A stretch of DNA of 64,000 nucleotides from Gracilariopsis chorda (GCA_003194525.1 NBIV01000035.1:248001-312000); one strand, 5' to 3'; numbered from the stretch's first letter, positions 48,500 to 60,072 are shown. Translations and numbers: made by a program. Notes: a model not told the origin generated them from the sequence alone.

Positions 48500-49421
48500 T
48501 GCGTCACATTTTGCACGCAACTAAGAACATTTGCTTGATGGTTTTGTTCACGGAAGGGTACGTTAGAGGCTGCATTCGATGCTTCTTTTTCACAGCAATA
48601 GTATAAGGGCGATTCATCCGCATCTCTGCCATTTCCGATAAGTCGATCGTTTTCATTCTTGTCGTGTGAAGCACCAAGATATTTCGGTTTCAGTTTATTT
48701 TACTTTTGAACACCCGCTCGAACCCACGATGTCGACAATGGTGCTGTACGTAAACGTTTACTGATCATACGGTGCTTTGGCGTGAGATCTACGGCTCTTC
48801 TCTTAGACGTAACCCAACGTCCTCAAGCGTGTCAACCTGCGGTTACGTATTGTCTCCTGATTGGGAATATTATAAGTACGTGGGCAAGGGGATAACCGGA
48901 ACCAAGTTTCGGTATATGACTTTGTGATGCGGTATTCATGTTTTGAACTTGCACATACATAAAGTAAGCCAAGCTTTCAGGCGGTCCCGGAAGTCGTTCT
49001 CTGTCCTGTTCTATTGCTTCGCATTATTCACTTGCATCCGACTCATTTCATGTCTAATAGTGAAGTGTCAATATGCCCAATCGCGTGTGAACGTTATGCG
49101 GGTAAAGTTGGTGAGTGCTAGCGATATGCTACCAAGAGGTAAGGGTTAGGATTACTGTACTACAAGCGCCTTGCTGTCCGAAGAGTCCCCATTTGAGACC
49201 AAAATGCGCATGTCCGCCGTTACTAAAAATCTCTGATTTGGCAACGAGATGATCGAGTCTTGGCTCATGTCTCAGCTGACTTCAGCGTGAACGTTCTCGT
49301 TTGCCGAATATAACGCACTTAACTTTTCAACCCTTCGTGAGCAACACCTGTCAGTTCCGCGAAAGCTGAGATACTGTTAAGCCAGGACAAGCCGAGAGTT
49401 CCTTGCTATGAATGCTTCATA
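48500..49421. other. 0.9-kb intergenic region
   Basis: Between two plus-strand genes. No ATG-initiated frame of note, no repeat, no tRNA signature. A B-box-like GGGTTCGAG on the minus strand near 48720 was checked and cannot form a T-arm. Confidence 0.45.
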
Positions 49422-50292
49422 ATGAGGAAAGGATTCAAACGTCCAATTCACAGAAGCTCCGGAAATGACGAGTCATTGCGGGGTGTAAGCAAGAAACCGC
49501 GGAAACTCTCAGCGTTGCAACAGCGCATGAAGAAAAAAGCTCAACTCTGCACAGTTTCGGATGCTTAACGAATCCATGTATACCCACACCGGAGCGACAT
49601 CGAAAGCTATGATGGATGCAAACCCTCAGCTCTTTGAAGTATATCATTCGGGTTATGCAGAGCAAGTTAGAATGTGGCCAAGAAATCCATTGGACGATAT
49701 CATCAAGTATCTATCGACTCAAAGCAGCTCCTTGAAGATCATTGATCTGGGCTGTGGTGAAGCGCGGTTGGCCAAAGAGGTTCCTCAGCGAACTGTGAAG
49801 TCTTTTGATTTGGTTGCTGTTAACGAAACAGTCACCGCTTGCGATATATCTAAGCTGCCTTTGGAAGACGAATATGCAGATGTTGCAGTGTTCTGCTTGT
49901 CACTCATGGGAACAAACTACTCTGACTTTCTTATTGAAGCCCGCCGAGCATTGAAATGGAAAGGACTTTTGCTAATTGCTGAGGTCGCGTCACGGTTTTC
50001 TGGCCATAACCCTTCCAATTTTGTGGCAGGAGTCGAGTCTCTCGGGTTCCGTCTCCTTCCCGGTCACACACTTTCGCAGTTTTCTGGGAAACCTGAAAAG
50101 CACATGGGGCGGAACAAGAAAAGAAAACGCGGGGCCCAGGCAAGTAATGGCATTGATGCCAGTGAAAAGGGGAGCAGTGCGTTCTTCTACCTTTTCGCGT
50201 TTAGAAAGGCCGAAAAAGAAATTTCAAACGAGGAACCCTCTGGAAGCTCGCACCTTCCAAACCTAGCAGCCTGTTTGTATAAACGACGATAG
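49422..50292 (+). CDS. RRP8: RRP8-like rRNA methyltransferase with an apparent one-base frameshift near the N-terminus
   Basis: RRP8 (nucleomethylin family) methylates a 25S/28S rRNA adenine (m1A). From ATG 49561 an intact 243-aa frame has the SAM-binding IIDLGCGEARLAKEV, the DLVAVN...TACDISKLPLEDE block, and VAVFCLSLMGTNYSDFLIEA, all diagnostic. Conserved sequence continues upstream: ATG 49422 gives MRKGFKRPIHRSS... ending KLSALQQRMKKK, and the matching family block runs on as LNSAQFRMLNESMYT, but in a frame one base away. The switch falls in a six-A run at 49533-49538. Either one A is extra (sequencing or mutation) or translation begins at 49561 without the N-terminal block. A short intron there is not possible. 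Confidence 0.85.
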
Positions 50293-50474
50293 TTTCTTGG
50301 CGTCCTGTCCCACATGCTGGTGTTCGACCCTTCTTTGTGGATCTGCACGTCTGGTTGTCTCTTCTCCTGGTCACCCAGACCCTACCAGCACTCGAACCCA
50401 AGCTCTACACATATTGTAATATGCAAACAACGTCCATTTATCTCCTTATACTTTAAAGCTAAAAAGACAAAACG

Positions 50475-50660
50475 ATGAAAACGCCAGTTATACGTAGCAA
50501 GAGCCCGCATTTGGAGATACAAACACTCATACTTAGAAAGGGTCAAAGCAACTATCGCCACTGGATACACTGGCTCTCCGCGGAATTTGGCCTAAGAACA
50601 AGAGTGGAAACAGGTAAACCTTACCATCGCACTAGTCTTCATATCCAAAAGGGTAAGTAA
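50475..50660 (+). CDS. Possible R3H-like small protein or first exon
   Basis: 61-codon ATG frame. Its C-terminal half (RHWIHWLSAEFGLRTRV, then a G-x-P-x-x-R-x-S-x-x-I-x-K pattern) resembles an R3H single-stranded nucleic-acid-binding motif, including the R-x3-H pair. It ends at a strong splice-donor-like GTAAGT (50655), so it could be the first exon of a longer gene; I found no convincing following exon. Low confidence. Confidence 0.3.
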   Translation: MKTPVIRSKSPHLEIQTLILRKGQSNYRHWIHWLSAEFGLRTRVETGKPYHRTSLHIQKGK

Positions 50661-52502
50661 ACTTGCGCAACCCAGATCATCATGAGTCTCCATCGGTTGA
50701 ATAATTATGGGGTGTTAAACGTCCGGCACCTAGGAATCGGGACTCCACTGCATACACCCTTTTCTGGATATTCTTTCACCGGACGGTAAGGTATTGACGC
50801 GGATGGCAGCAAGATCGCGAACACTACAAATTCTAGACCCTCCTGAGCAGGAGGAACGACCTTGAGAAATGTGAGAGCCACCTGCAGCGAGATATTTAGT
50901 GTTTGAAACGCCCAGCATTATCTGCACTGCTTGAAACAAAGGAAGTAAAGAGGCGGGCAAATATGGTCGGAGGCCAGCAGAATTCTTGAACAGAAACGAC
51001 AGCAACAATAACGTTTCAGTTAAGACAGCCGCGAGACCTGCGCAGTGAAATCTATGGCTCCTTTCTGGACACTGAGGTAAACTCTGCGTACGGGATACCG
51101 AATCGAACCAGCAGAGCTATTTGCATTTTCTTCGATGTTCAAAGGGAATAAATCGATGCGAAACCGTCGGAGTGATACGGGCAAGGTTCCGAAAAGTCTA
51201 AATCTTCTACGCATAAGCGCGACATCTCAGGGATGGGTGGAACCGCTCCTCTACATATCCATGAAATCGGAGTAAATCTGTTCGAATCTCGAGATATTAC
51301 AGGTTCTATATCTTCAAGAATGTGTGGGTCATTCTTCAAGCGCGCATAGTGCTCGGGCAGACTCCATCAAGCGTTTTTCAGGAGGTTTATGAGCCCAGTA
51401 GGTTCAAAGGTACGATCAGTCTCACCTTGCACCCGCGAGAGCTGGCCAAGTGCAGCCCGTTGGACAGTTTTGAATGCTTCAATAAACAGAATGTGAGCGA
51501 CGATGTGGATTCTAGCGAGGATCGTGAAAGTGACGGCGGGAAGCATCATGGAAAGCAAACGTTCTGCAGGTTGGACGAACCAGTGCGGATGAGAGAAATT
51601 CGAAGCGGTATGTGCAGTGCTTCAAAAAGCTAATATCCGCAACGAACTGGAAAGTGATAACGGCGGACTAGGAAACGTGATTGCCAGGAAGCAGGCTGGG
51701 ATCGATGAGTCAAAAAAGTCTTTGCAAAAGGTCATCGAATACTCAAACATGTTGAAGAGAAAGTTGCTTTGTCGAAGAAGCAGGCTGATGGATGGTTGCA
51801 GAGTTGGGGGTATGGAATCTGACATTGGTGATGTGCTTTCTGATACTCTGCATGCTTAGTTTTCAGCAGGGCCCTGATTCGACAGCAGAATCGAGAACCG
51901 CATCTCGAGAACAGCATCTGCAAGTGAAATAGTAGCAGAGCCGAGCGCGAGGTTCATCGCCACGCAGCACCGAATATCTCACGGACGTTGCCGCGAGCGA
52001 AAAAACAACAGATCAATGCTTAGTCTGCTACGAGGAACTTAACCCACAAGTCAGATAAGTTCCCTACGGAGACCAATGTAGGCGTCGTAGTCAAGGCGCG
52101 TAGCGCTGACAATACACAGCAGCATCAACAGCCCTAAGCGCGGCGCTCACGCTGAGTGCAGTACAGACTACTTTGCAGACGGTACCGAGAGCGGCGGCAT
52201 GACCGACTTTGCTGCCTTGTCTGGGATTGGAGAGGAAAGCCGCAATGACACTTAGCAGTAGGTACAGCACAGTCCAACATTTGCACAAGCGAGTCTGCGG
52301 TAACCCTTTACAATCTGCTCCGCCTTCGCAAGGCATACTTTTCGCCGAGTAAGCGAAGTGAAATGGACTCGCTGTCGCCGCTTCAAAGGAGAACCGCTCC
52401 AAAGGATAACCTCGCTCGTCTTAGCCCGGGGGTGTACAGACTGGCATCAGTTGCCAGAAGAATTGTAGCGAAGTGCAAGTCCATTGTGCGTGATGTGTGT
52501 GT

Positions 52503-52504
<2 letters not shown>
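50661..52504. other. Gene-poor region with a possible broken reading frame
   Basis: Contains two overlapping plus-strand frames, 51322-51633 and 51617-51859, listed separately as a possible pseudogene. The rest shows nothing recognisable on either strand. Confidence 0.4.
51322..51859 (+). pseudogene. Possible decayed gene (two frames, frameshifted)
   Basis: The first frame ends in an acidic stretch (DDVDSSEDRESDGGK) and REIRS; the second, one frame over, begins around AVLQKANIRNELESDNG and continues as a helical, charged segment (SLQKVIEYSNMLKRKLL). The two overlap at about 51617-51633 and together would read as one helical protein with a frameshift. No family recognised, and neither has a convincing start. 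Confidence 0.22.

Positions 52505-52534
<30 letters not shown>
52505..52534. repeat. (TC)15 microsatellite
   Basis: Uninterrupted TC/GA tract of 30 bases in non-coding DNA. Polypurine on the minus strand, so able to form triplex (H-DNA). Confidence 0.95.
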
Positions 52535-52537
<3 letters not shown>

Positions 52538-54253
52538 TTATAGGTGTCTATGTATAATTCCTACAAAGCGCGGATCGTTTCCGTTCAAAGAAACGTTCTC
52601 TCACCAGGTAGACCAACACTTTCACAGGCCATAGTCTAATAATCTCTCCAGTTGATAAATCACCAAGTGTTCATATGGGCCGAGTCCCTTATTCCAAGAC
52701 AACTGTAGAGCATGACGTACCCCCGAACCTCGTTTGTGATAGACCTTGTTGCTGTATCACGGCATGAATGCTGCCTGTTTTTGTCATTGCATACCTTTGA
52801 TTTGGGTTCGGCTCAATAGGGCAGCGGGATACCCAGGGATCAGAAGTTCTTTCTGGGTTGGGGACCTGTTCGCAACCTTTTTTAAGAGATAAAGAGCTAC
52901 CAGCACCCTTCTACCACGCAAAAGGAGGCATTTGTTTTAACAGAATCAACAAGTCTCGACAACTGAGCATAACGGTGTAAGTCTGCACAACGTTTTCGCC
53001 TAAAATATACACTAACCCTGTCACTTGCCGTTATCATAACATCATGATGACGGCGCAGAATAACGGGATGATGATCATAGTGTGGGACATTTGTGCAACG
53101 TGAACGTTACTGCTGAACATCAACTTGTGATTATGCTAGAAAAAGATGTAGCTTACAATGTGTGTTCATTGTGTGTGTGGAAGCATCAGCTAACCAGCTG
53201 CTCATTTCTCCGATCAGCATAGTGGGCACGATGGGTAACTACATCTGGCGACAGGGGGGTCACCGGCGCCGTTTGTTCATGACGAGCGTCTGTGAGATCA
53301 AGAATTTGTATGTATACAAAGGTACTGACGCAAAAACGACACAGCTGGTTAGACGCCGGCCGGGCCGATTGCGAGTCTCTGAAAGACTTACCGACAACAA
53401 CTCAGAACTTCGGACATGATTGAGAGGTAGAAGGAAAATCAGAGCGGAAATGACGTCGGTTGTAGTGTTGTATGATGAACTGTAGGACTGGCTCGTACGT
53501 TTGGAGCTTCGACGGTGTCCGTGCGGGCACATGCAGGACGGCGACGACGACAAAGTTGGCAGTTTTGTGAGCGTCGAAAGCAAGGGAAACAGAAGCGGGA
53601 GGTGAAGTGAGAGTGATTGCAGCACTATGTGCAGACGGTGCAGTGCTGTTTTGGTATGGTTCTTTTCAATGCGCGATGACGTCTGTTTGATGTGGAATGC
53701 ATAGTTCTATGACAAGAGCAGCGATGGACTGGAGTGCAGTGAGTACATTCGGTGGTTTGGTGGCAAGAAGTGAAAGCTGCGCAAGACGGTATGGTTGTCG
53801 GTGGGATTGGAAAAGCACGTGTACTAGGCTGAGGACCGGGGATATGACGCGAAAAAGAAGTCTCTGATGTTGTGGGTTTGAAGTGTTGCAAGGTGCATTT
53901 GGATTGGTGGACAGAAATGTGGAGAGTTGGCTCAGTACCATAACATGTATCGCTTCAAGGGTTAAACTCCCAGCTCTATGCGAGAGTGCGGGTTGGTGGT
54001 GGCGTTATTGGTGAGCTGAAAGAGGACGAAGGAACGATGACATTTTCGGTTGGTTTCACTTGGCATAACACGCAGGTGTGCTGTTGACTGCAAAGGGATG
54101 ATGCTCCCGGCAGTTTGATACACTAACAGGGCGCATGGCTGTCGCCACCGCGCCGACTATGATAGCGCAGGATGCACCTGCGGAAAGCGACCAAATGGAC
54201 CGCAATGCAGCTGGAACGCAGTTGATCTGCTCCGCAGTGAAACAGTCCTCCGA

Positions 54254-54265
54254 TTTGGCGCCAAA
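54254..54265. promoter_or_regulatory. Palindromic E2F-like site TTTGGCGCCAAA
   Basis: Perfect palindrome, matching the E2F consensus on both strands, 454 bp upstream of the eIF4A ATG. Single site in a non-coding region; function unproven. Confidence 0.4.
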
Positions 54266-54405
54266 CGCAACCATGTCCCGCCCCCAGAGCCATGGAATCA
54301 CCACCATCCAACCGCATCCCGCCAAGTGCTCCTCGTCGCCCTATTAAATCGCACTCGCCTACCACCGCCGCCGCCGTCGTCGCCGTCACCCCATCTGAAC
54401 GCTGC

Positions 54406-54452
54406 CCACACGGCCCGCACGGCCCGCACGGCCCGCACGGCCCGCACGGCCC
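54406..54452 (+). repeat. Five tandem copies of a 9-bp unit (CACGGCCCG)
   Basis: Near-perfect 9-bp direct repeats about 270 bp before the eIF4A ATG. Read in one frame they spell Pro-His-Gly repeats, but the frame overlaps the promoter/5' UTR and is unlikely to be translated. Confidence 0.85.
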
Positions 54453-54718
54453 GCTCGTGCCCCGTTGTCGTTGCCCCCCTTTCTTAAGCGCCGTCCCTCC
54501 GGACCCGCCGATCAGCCCACGTGACGCCGTCCGCCCGCCTCCTGTACTTTTAGTCCGCGGCCCCCGTCGCCGCCCGTCTCGGACTCACGCTCTCCCGTTT
54601 CTCACCAACTTCCATACGCCGCTTTCTACTCCGCCGAACCCCGCAACGTTTACCTTATATCTTTACCCCATTAAATACTCTTCTTCCTTCCCGACTGTCG
54701 TTACACTACACGTCCAAC

Positions 54719-56180
54719 ATGGCTGACAGGTGAGTTCACAACCCCCCTTTCCTGCTTTCTTAGCTCCCGCGCCGCCGTCGTTCCCGTCCAACCCTTTCCG
54801 CAGAGCCACTCAATAACTTTGACAAAGACATGTTGAGCTAATACCTCGTTTGCTTTATCCCCCGTTTGGTGCCAACCCTTTTCAACCCCCACCTCCCCCG
54901 CGAACAGTAATGGATACAACGAACCGCCGTCTGCAGACAAAACCCAACCCTCTCCTGCAGAGGCCGCCCCCGCAGACGCCCCCCCCGCCGAACAAATGCA
55001 CACCGCCGATGAAGGAAACGGCGAACTCACCACCAACTACAACACCGTCACCGAGACCTTTGACGACATGAAACTCCGCAGTGATCTTTTGCGCGGAATT
55101 TACGCCTATGGTTTTGAGAAGCCTTCCGCCATTCAGCAAAGAGCTATCATTCCCATGATCATGGGCAGGGACACCATTGCCCAGGCCCAGTCCGGTATGG
55201 GAAAGACCGCCACTTTTGTTGTCGGAATCTTGCAGAACATTGACACCTCCGTCAAGAAGGTTCAGGCTCTTATTCTTGCTCCTACCAGAGAGCTCGCTCA
55301 GCAGATCCAAAAGGTTGTTGACGCTCTGGGCGATTACATGGGTCTGCACAGTCACATTTGCATTGGTGGAACCTTGGTTAATGATGATATTCGCATCTTC
55401 CAAACTGATACCCCCCAAGTTGTTGTCGGTACCCCGGGTCGTGTTTATGATATGATCCAGCGCCGCGCCCTTGGAACCACTTCGATCAAGACATTCTGTC
55501 TTGATGAGGCTGATGAAATGCTTTCTCGTGGATTCAAGGAACAGATTTATGACGTCTTCCAATTCATGCCGTCCACGTGCCAAGTCGGTCTTTTCTCCGC
55601 CACCATGCCTAACGATGTGCTCGAGATGACCCAAAAGTTCATGCGCGATCCGCTTCGCATTCTTGTCAAGAAGGATGAGCTTACACTCGAAGGTATCAAG
55701 CAGTTCTACATCGCTGTAGAAAAGGAAGAATGGAAACTGGAAACTTTGTGCGATCTATACGAGACCGTCACCATCACTCAAGCCATTATTTACACCAACA
55801 CACGACGCAAGGTCGAATGGCTCACTGAGAAGCTCACTGAGCGTGATTTCACCGTTTCCAGCCTCCATGGTGACATGGAGCAGAAGCAACGTGATCTCAT
55901 TATGAAGGAGTTTAGGAGTGGATCCTCTCGTGTGCTTGTTACTACAGACTTGCTTGCACGTGGTATTGATGTGCAGCAGGTGTCGCTCGTTATCAACTAT
56001 GATCTTCCCACCAACCGTGAGAACTACATTCATCGTATCGGTCGTTCCGGCCGTTTCGGTCGTAAGGGTGTGGCTATTAACTTCATCACAAATGCTGATG
56101 TGGGTCCGCTCCGTGAGCTCGAACAGTTTTATAACACAACAATTGAAGAAATGCCTATGAACATTGCTGACTTGATCTAA
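54719..56180 (+). CDS. EIF4A: Translation initiation factor eIF4A (DEAD-box helicase), two exons
   Basis: 427 aa. eIF4A unwinds mRNA 5' leaders within eIF4F. Exon 1 (54719-54729) carries only MAD and part of a Ser codon; the intron is 54730-54907 (GTGAGT...AACAG, 178 bp); exon 2 runs to 56180. Motifs: Q motif [13 protein letters not shown], motif I AQSGMGKT, Ia [12 protein letters not shown] ([19 protein letters not shown]), SAT (FSATMP), RGID and [13 protein letters not shown]. The C-terminus (MPMNIADLI) is the invariant eIF4A ending. Residues 5-60 form an Ala/Pro-rich N-tail longer than in animals. Starting at the internal ATG 54996 would lose it. Confidence 0.96.
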
Positions 56181-59100
56181 GTAAGTAGTGTCTGATTCAT
56201 CTGTGGCGCGGTACGACTGAAGAACCACAAGGCGGTTGTTTTCGTTGCCAATCGCTTTGGGTGGGCGCCCTGCTGCAGCTTCACGATCTGGGCCGTCTGT
56301 ACGCACGGATCTTGGCGCTTTGCAGCGTGGTTCTCCCCCTTACACAACTCCTCCTTGTGTTTTTGACTTGCAAAAGCAAAAAGCACACACGTCGCATCCC
56401 CTAGCTGTTGTTTTGTGCGTACTGGGCCGGTTGGTGGTGGCACTGAGAATAACGAAAATCTTCGCGTGGTTTGTGTGTGTTTGTGTTTTGGCTGGTTCGT
56501 TGCGTTTGTGTTGGTTTTCACCGCTGGGCCTGTTTTCATGTCGTTTCCATCCACAGCATTGGCAATGTGGATCACGTTGACTGGAAGGGCTGGTGATGTT
56601 AACGGGCTCACAGAGGCAGGTGTGATGCTCTTTGTTTTGGGTGCATTGTGTTATTGTTTATGTGACAATTGCTTTCATATGTTCTCTGAGAAGTGCTGCC
56701 CGCCTGTGCCTGTTGATGGAGCGCGACGGGAGCGGATAGTTGGAGCAGTAAAGCAACTTGTAACCTGTGTAGCAGTCGTTGCGTCTTGGATGTTAGGAAT
56801 TGAGATACGTTTGCAGCAGATAAAAGACAGATTTCGTGTTGGTGACTTTTGTTTTGCCTGTTGTTGGAGATTGTATCATTTATATGCGTAGAGACGGGAG
56901 ATGTCAAGCGTCTGTTAAGATACTCTATGTGATTCTTGAGTCTTTGGCATGCGTTTGCATGATGTATTTTGCGGTGGAATGGAGAGCGCGGGTTTGTTTT
57001 GCGTGGAAGAAGGTACTTAGACTATTTATTATTCTTTTCAGAGCGTACTGCAGGCTGCTGAGGATCTTTTGGGATGCCGTCACGGTGGTCGCTGGACTGA
57101 CACACGCAGCATGTGTCACTACGTGTGGTCCTGCAATGGGAATAGGGCTCGAGGTGATTTGGTATCGCGTTTCATGGAGTGGGCTGTTTGTTCTGTTGAT
57201 GAGCTTTGACCCGATTGCACGAGCGGCTGCCAGTGCTGCTGTTCTTCGCTGGGTGTGCGCTTTGCTTTCGGTGAGGGGCGGGCCGGTAAGATATGGCTTG
57301 TTCGACTGTTGGGCGCGCACAATCTGGGCATGTTCAACACTCGTCAGGATGGAGATTAGTTTGTACACTGTATGTGGAAGTTGTTATCAACAGTGCTGGC
57401 TGGAGCTTCGTAGATGGTGCGTTTTGATACATGTCACACGGAAGTTGTTTCGTTGACCGTCGTGCCGTTGTTGACGGTGGGGTCATTGAAGGTGAGGACT
57501 TTTTGTGAAGAGCAAAAACACGCTCCACTGTAACATAACACGTTCATTTGCACAGCTGCGGAATTTGGTGGTTGGTACGGTGTTGCTGAAGTGAAGTATG
57601 AAGCAGTTATGAACGCTGTTTTCGACTTGGATGCACTCGCTCTGCAAAATTAGCAAAGACAGGGTCTGTTTCAAAGCAGAAGTTTTCAACACAGGGCGGT
57701 GTGACGTGATCGGTAGTTTGTTTCGCTTTTTTTGCGGTTCGTGGAGCAAGTGCGAACAAGCGCTACATTGGGTGTTCGCCATGAAAACGGTGTTCTCTCA
57801 AGGTGAGGCAGCAACTGTGGAGCGACTTTGTAGGAAAGCTGGCACGCCACGAGGAACGGAGGGAGTGTATGCATTTTGGCCAATAGAATGTTGATTGAGA
57901 CTGTTGGCATTTGGCGCGTGATGCCTCACCCCTCACCCCTCACCCCTCACCGCAGAACTGGCTAGTGCACTATCAAAGGATTTGGGCTGTGAGTTGCGGA
58001 TGAGCTGCAAAACCATACGGTGCCACAAATTGGAGGGCGTGCATTGTTCTGCTAAGCGTTGAAGGGATGTAATCCGCGGAATTGGAGTGTGACAATGCAG
58101 AAGTGAGGCGCGACAGTTCAAAAGAAGGTGGGTGTGTTAAATGCAGCGTAACATTGGCCAACTGCAGTTGTAAAGGCGGCATGATTAGAGCATGAATGGC
58201 AGTAGGGGGACAAGCTGCTGGGCGATGTTTCTTGTGGCAGTTTCTTAGCCACTTTGGTTGGAGGAGATTAAGAGGAGTTGAGGATGCATTCGGCGATGTT
58301 GTAGTACAGAAACGTTCGATGTTTGACGAATGTTGCAAGATACGAACGAATGGTGATGTTGTAGTTGAACAGGTTCGAATTGAGCACAAATAAGAGCAAG
58401 AAAGACTCGGTGAAGATGTGAGCTGTCTGTGAGCCATGGCAGTATGCGATGCATGCGGGCGGTGTGTAAATTGGGTTGCACTGTGGGGGAAACGAAAGCA
58501 ATAGCGAAAAGGAAGAAAACAGCGGGCGCAGGAGATGGCAGAGCGATGGCTCATGTGAGTAGCAGCGCTGGGCGAAGAGAGTGAGGTGCGCGGGTTCGGT
58601 AAGCGACACGGCGGGTTGTGTTGTTGGTGTGGGGCGGTGGGGGCAGCGCGGTGCGGAAGTGAGCGATATGAAGCAGTGAAACAGGTGCGGAATGGTTGGA
58701 ATGGTGTTGTTCGAGAGGGGAGGGTGAAGGGAAAGCGCTTGTGTTGCAGTGGGTTGTAGAGTTGTGCGCCGTAGAACAGGCGGTGAACAAAGTGAAGAGA
58801 AGAGAAGGTGAGCTGTGTATGAAAGAAGAGAGATGATGGTGGTGGTGGTAAGGGTTACTGACTGTGGATGTGATTGTGGGACCGAAGCAGTGAGGAAATG
58901 TGAACGGTGCATGGTTATGTTATCTCTGTGGTGTATATGTGCGTTGTCATAGGGGTGACTGCCATGGTTCACGCCGGAGTTGTGGGTTAGTGGTTTTGGT
59001 TATCACAATCTCACTCCATCAGTGCTGTTTTCGGTATGATTGTGTGTTGTTCATTTGTCAAGCGCGGCTGGCTAAGGCAATGCTTCACGTCGGGGCGGCA

Positions 59101-59990
59101 CAGTGCGATAAGCACATTATATGGAAGGTGTCGTGCAATTACGGGTGACTCGAAGCGAAAATTGGTACTTGCATGTGTGTGTGTGTTGTGGTGCGGCGCA
59201 ATGCGCACTCGGTTCGTGGATATCTACAAGGCATACAAAGAAGGGGTGCAAGTTATGGGATGCGGCTGCAGCGATTGTTCGCGCTGAGGGTGCAATGCAT
59301 AGTCACGCACGTGACGGGAAGGCGGAGTGTGTCATGACTTGATAGGAGCGCGCATGGCTGCTGATGTGGCACAGTATCGGGTGGGGAGGAAGTGCACGGC
59401 TGCGGTTTGGGGTGGTGGATGCGGTCAGGAATGAGTCGGATGATGCATGTGTTGCAACAAATTGGTGCGGTGCGGCTGGTGATGACAAAGTGTAATGAAT
59501 TGGTCACAAGTGGGGCACGCGACAAGTTGAGCAGTTGTTGTGCAAATAGCAGGTTCACATTGTTGTGTGAAACAGTGATACTAAGTTGATGTTGTGTTGA
59601 GGGTTACAAGCGTTTGGTTGTCGGGGACACGACGGGGGGTGCGGATGGGATGCGGTACGCTCGGTAGACTGTCGACGTCTACGTGATGAGGCAGTTGAAT
59701 GCAGTAACTTTAGGTTGAAGGATTAATGTTATTTGGTGAGGGATGGGATCGATTGGTTGCAAGTATAGTATCGGATACCTGTAATATAAAGAAGGTTAAG
59801 AGCGCAAGCGCTCCCTTTCAACGGTAACTTTGCGCTGTATGCACAGCTCGCAGCGAACGTAGAGTGCGATTCAGCCTGTGTCCGTAAAGAGTGCCAAACA
59901 AGCGCAAGTACAAGTTGAGTAACTGTCAGTTGACGTTGTGCGTTCGCCAAACCGCTACGTGGTCAGCACATTCAGCCACGCGCTTGCTTA
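56181..59990. other. 3.8-kb GT-skewed gene desert after eIF4A
   Basis: Almost the entire stretch is G+T rich and C-poor on the plus strand (many GTGTTGTG and TTTGTGTG words). Plus frames are therefore Val/Cys/Trp/Gly rich and minus frames His/Thr/Pro/Ser rich, neither protein-like. No family recognised. It includes a four-copy CCTCACC repeat at 57924. See findings. Confidence 0.6.
57924..57951. repeat. Four tandem CCTCACC units
   Basis: Perfect 7-bp direct repeat, four copies. The minus strand reads GGTGAGG repeated, with four G-runs separated by TGA, a G-quadruplex-capable pattern. It is not a known algal telomere unit. Confidence 0.9.
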
Positions 59991-60072
59991 CAGCGTGTTG
60001 TATGTGTGTGCGCGCTTGTGGGGATGCAACTAACTGCAACTTTTGCGAGGGGCGCGGAGCGGCGCTCGTTGT

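Larger units (their letters stand above)
52535..54718. other. 2.2-kb region upstream of eIF4A
   Basis: No gene recognised. From about 53430 to 54060 the plus strand becomes G+T rich (C-poor), like the region after eIF4A. From about 54350 to 54600 it switches to C-rich with PHG-type codons. Holds a palindromic E2F-like site, a 9-bp tandem repeat and the eIF4A promoter, listed separately. Confidence 0.5.

Noticed and set aside
48715-48735. tRNA B-box-like GGGTTCGAG on the minus strand
   Set aside because: Flanking bases cannot pair into a 5-bp T-stem and no acceptor or anticodon arm is found.
50385-50410. Second tRNA B-box-like motif (GGGTTCGAG, minus strand)
   Set aside because: No complementary T-stem and no A box at the expected distance.
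54292-54726. 144-codon frame with Pro-His-Gly repeats
   Set aside because: Lies in the eIF4A promoter/5' UTR and ends inside the first exon; the repeat is a DNA-level 9-bp tandem.
56415-57456. Two overlapping hydrophobic plus-strand frames (158 and 206 codons)
   Set aside because: Rich in Val, Cys, Trp and Gly purely because the strand is G+T rich; the second lacks an ATG at its start, and neither matches a family.
57973-58972. Long minus-strand frames (193 and 234 codons)
   Set aside because: His/Thr/Pro/Ser-rich composition mirrors the GT skew of the other strand; no domain, no conserved pattern.
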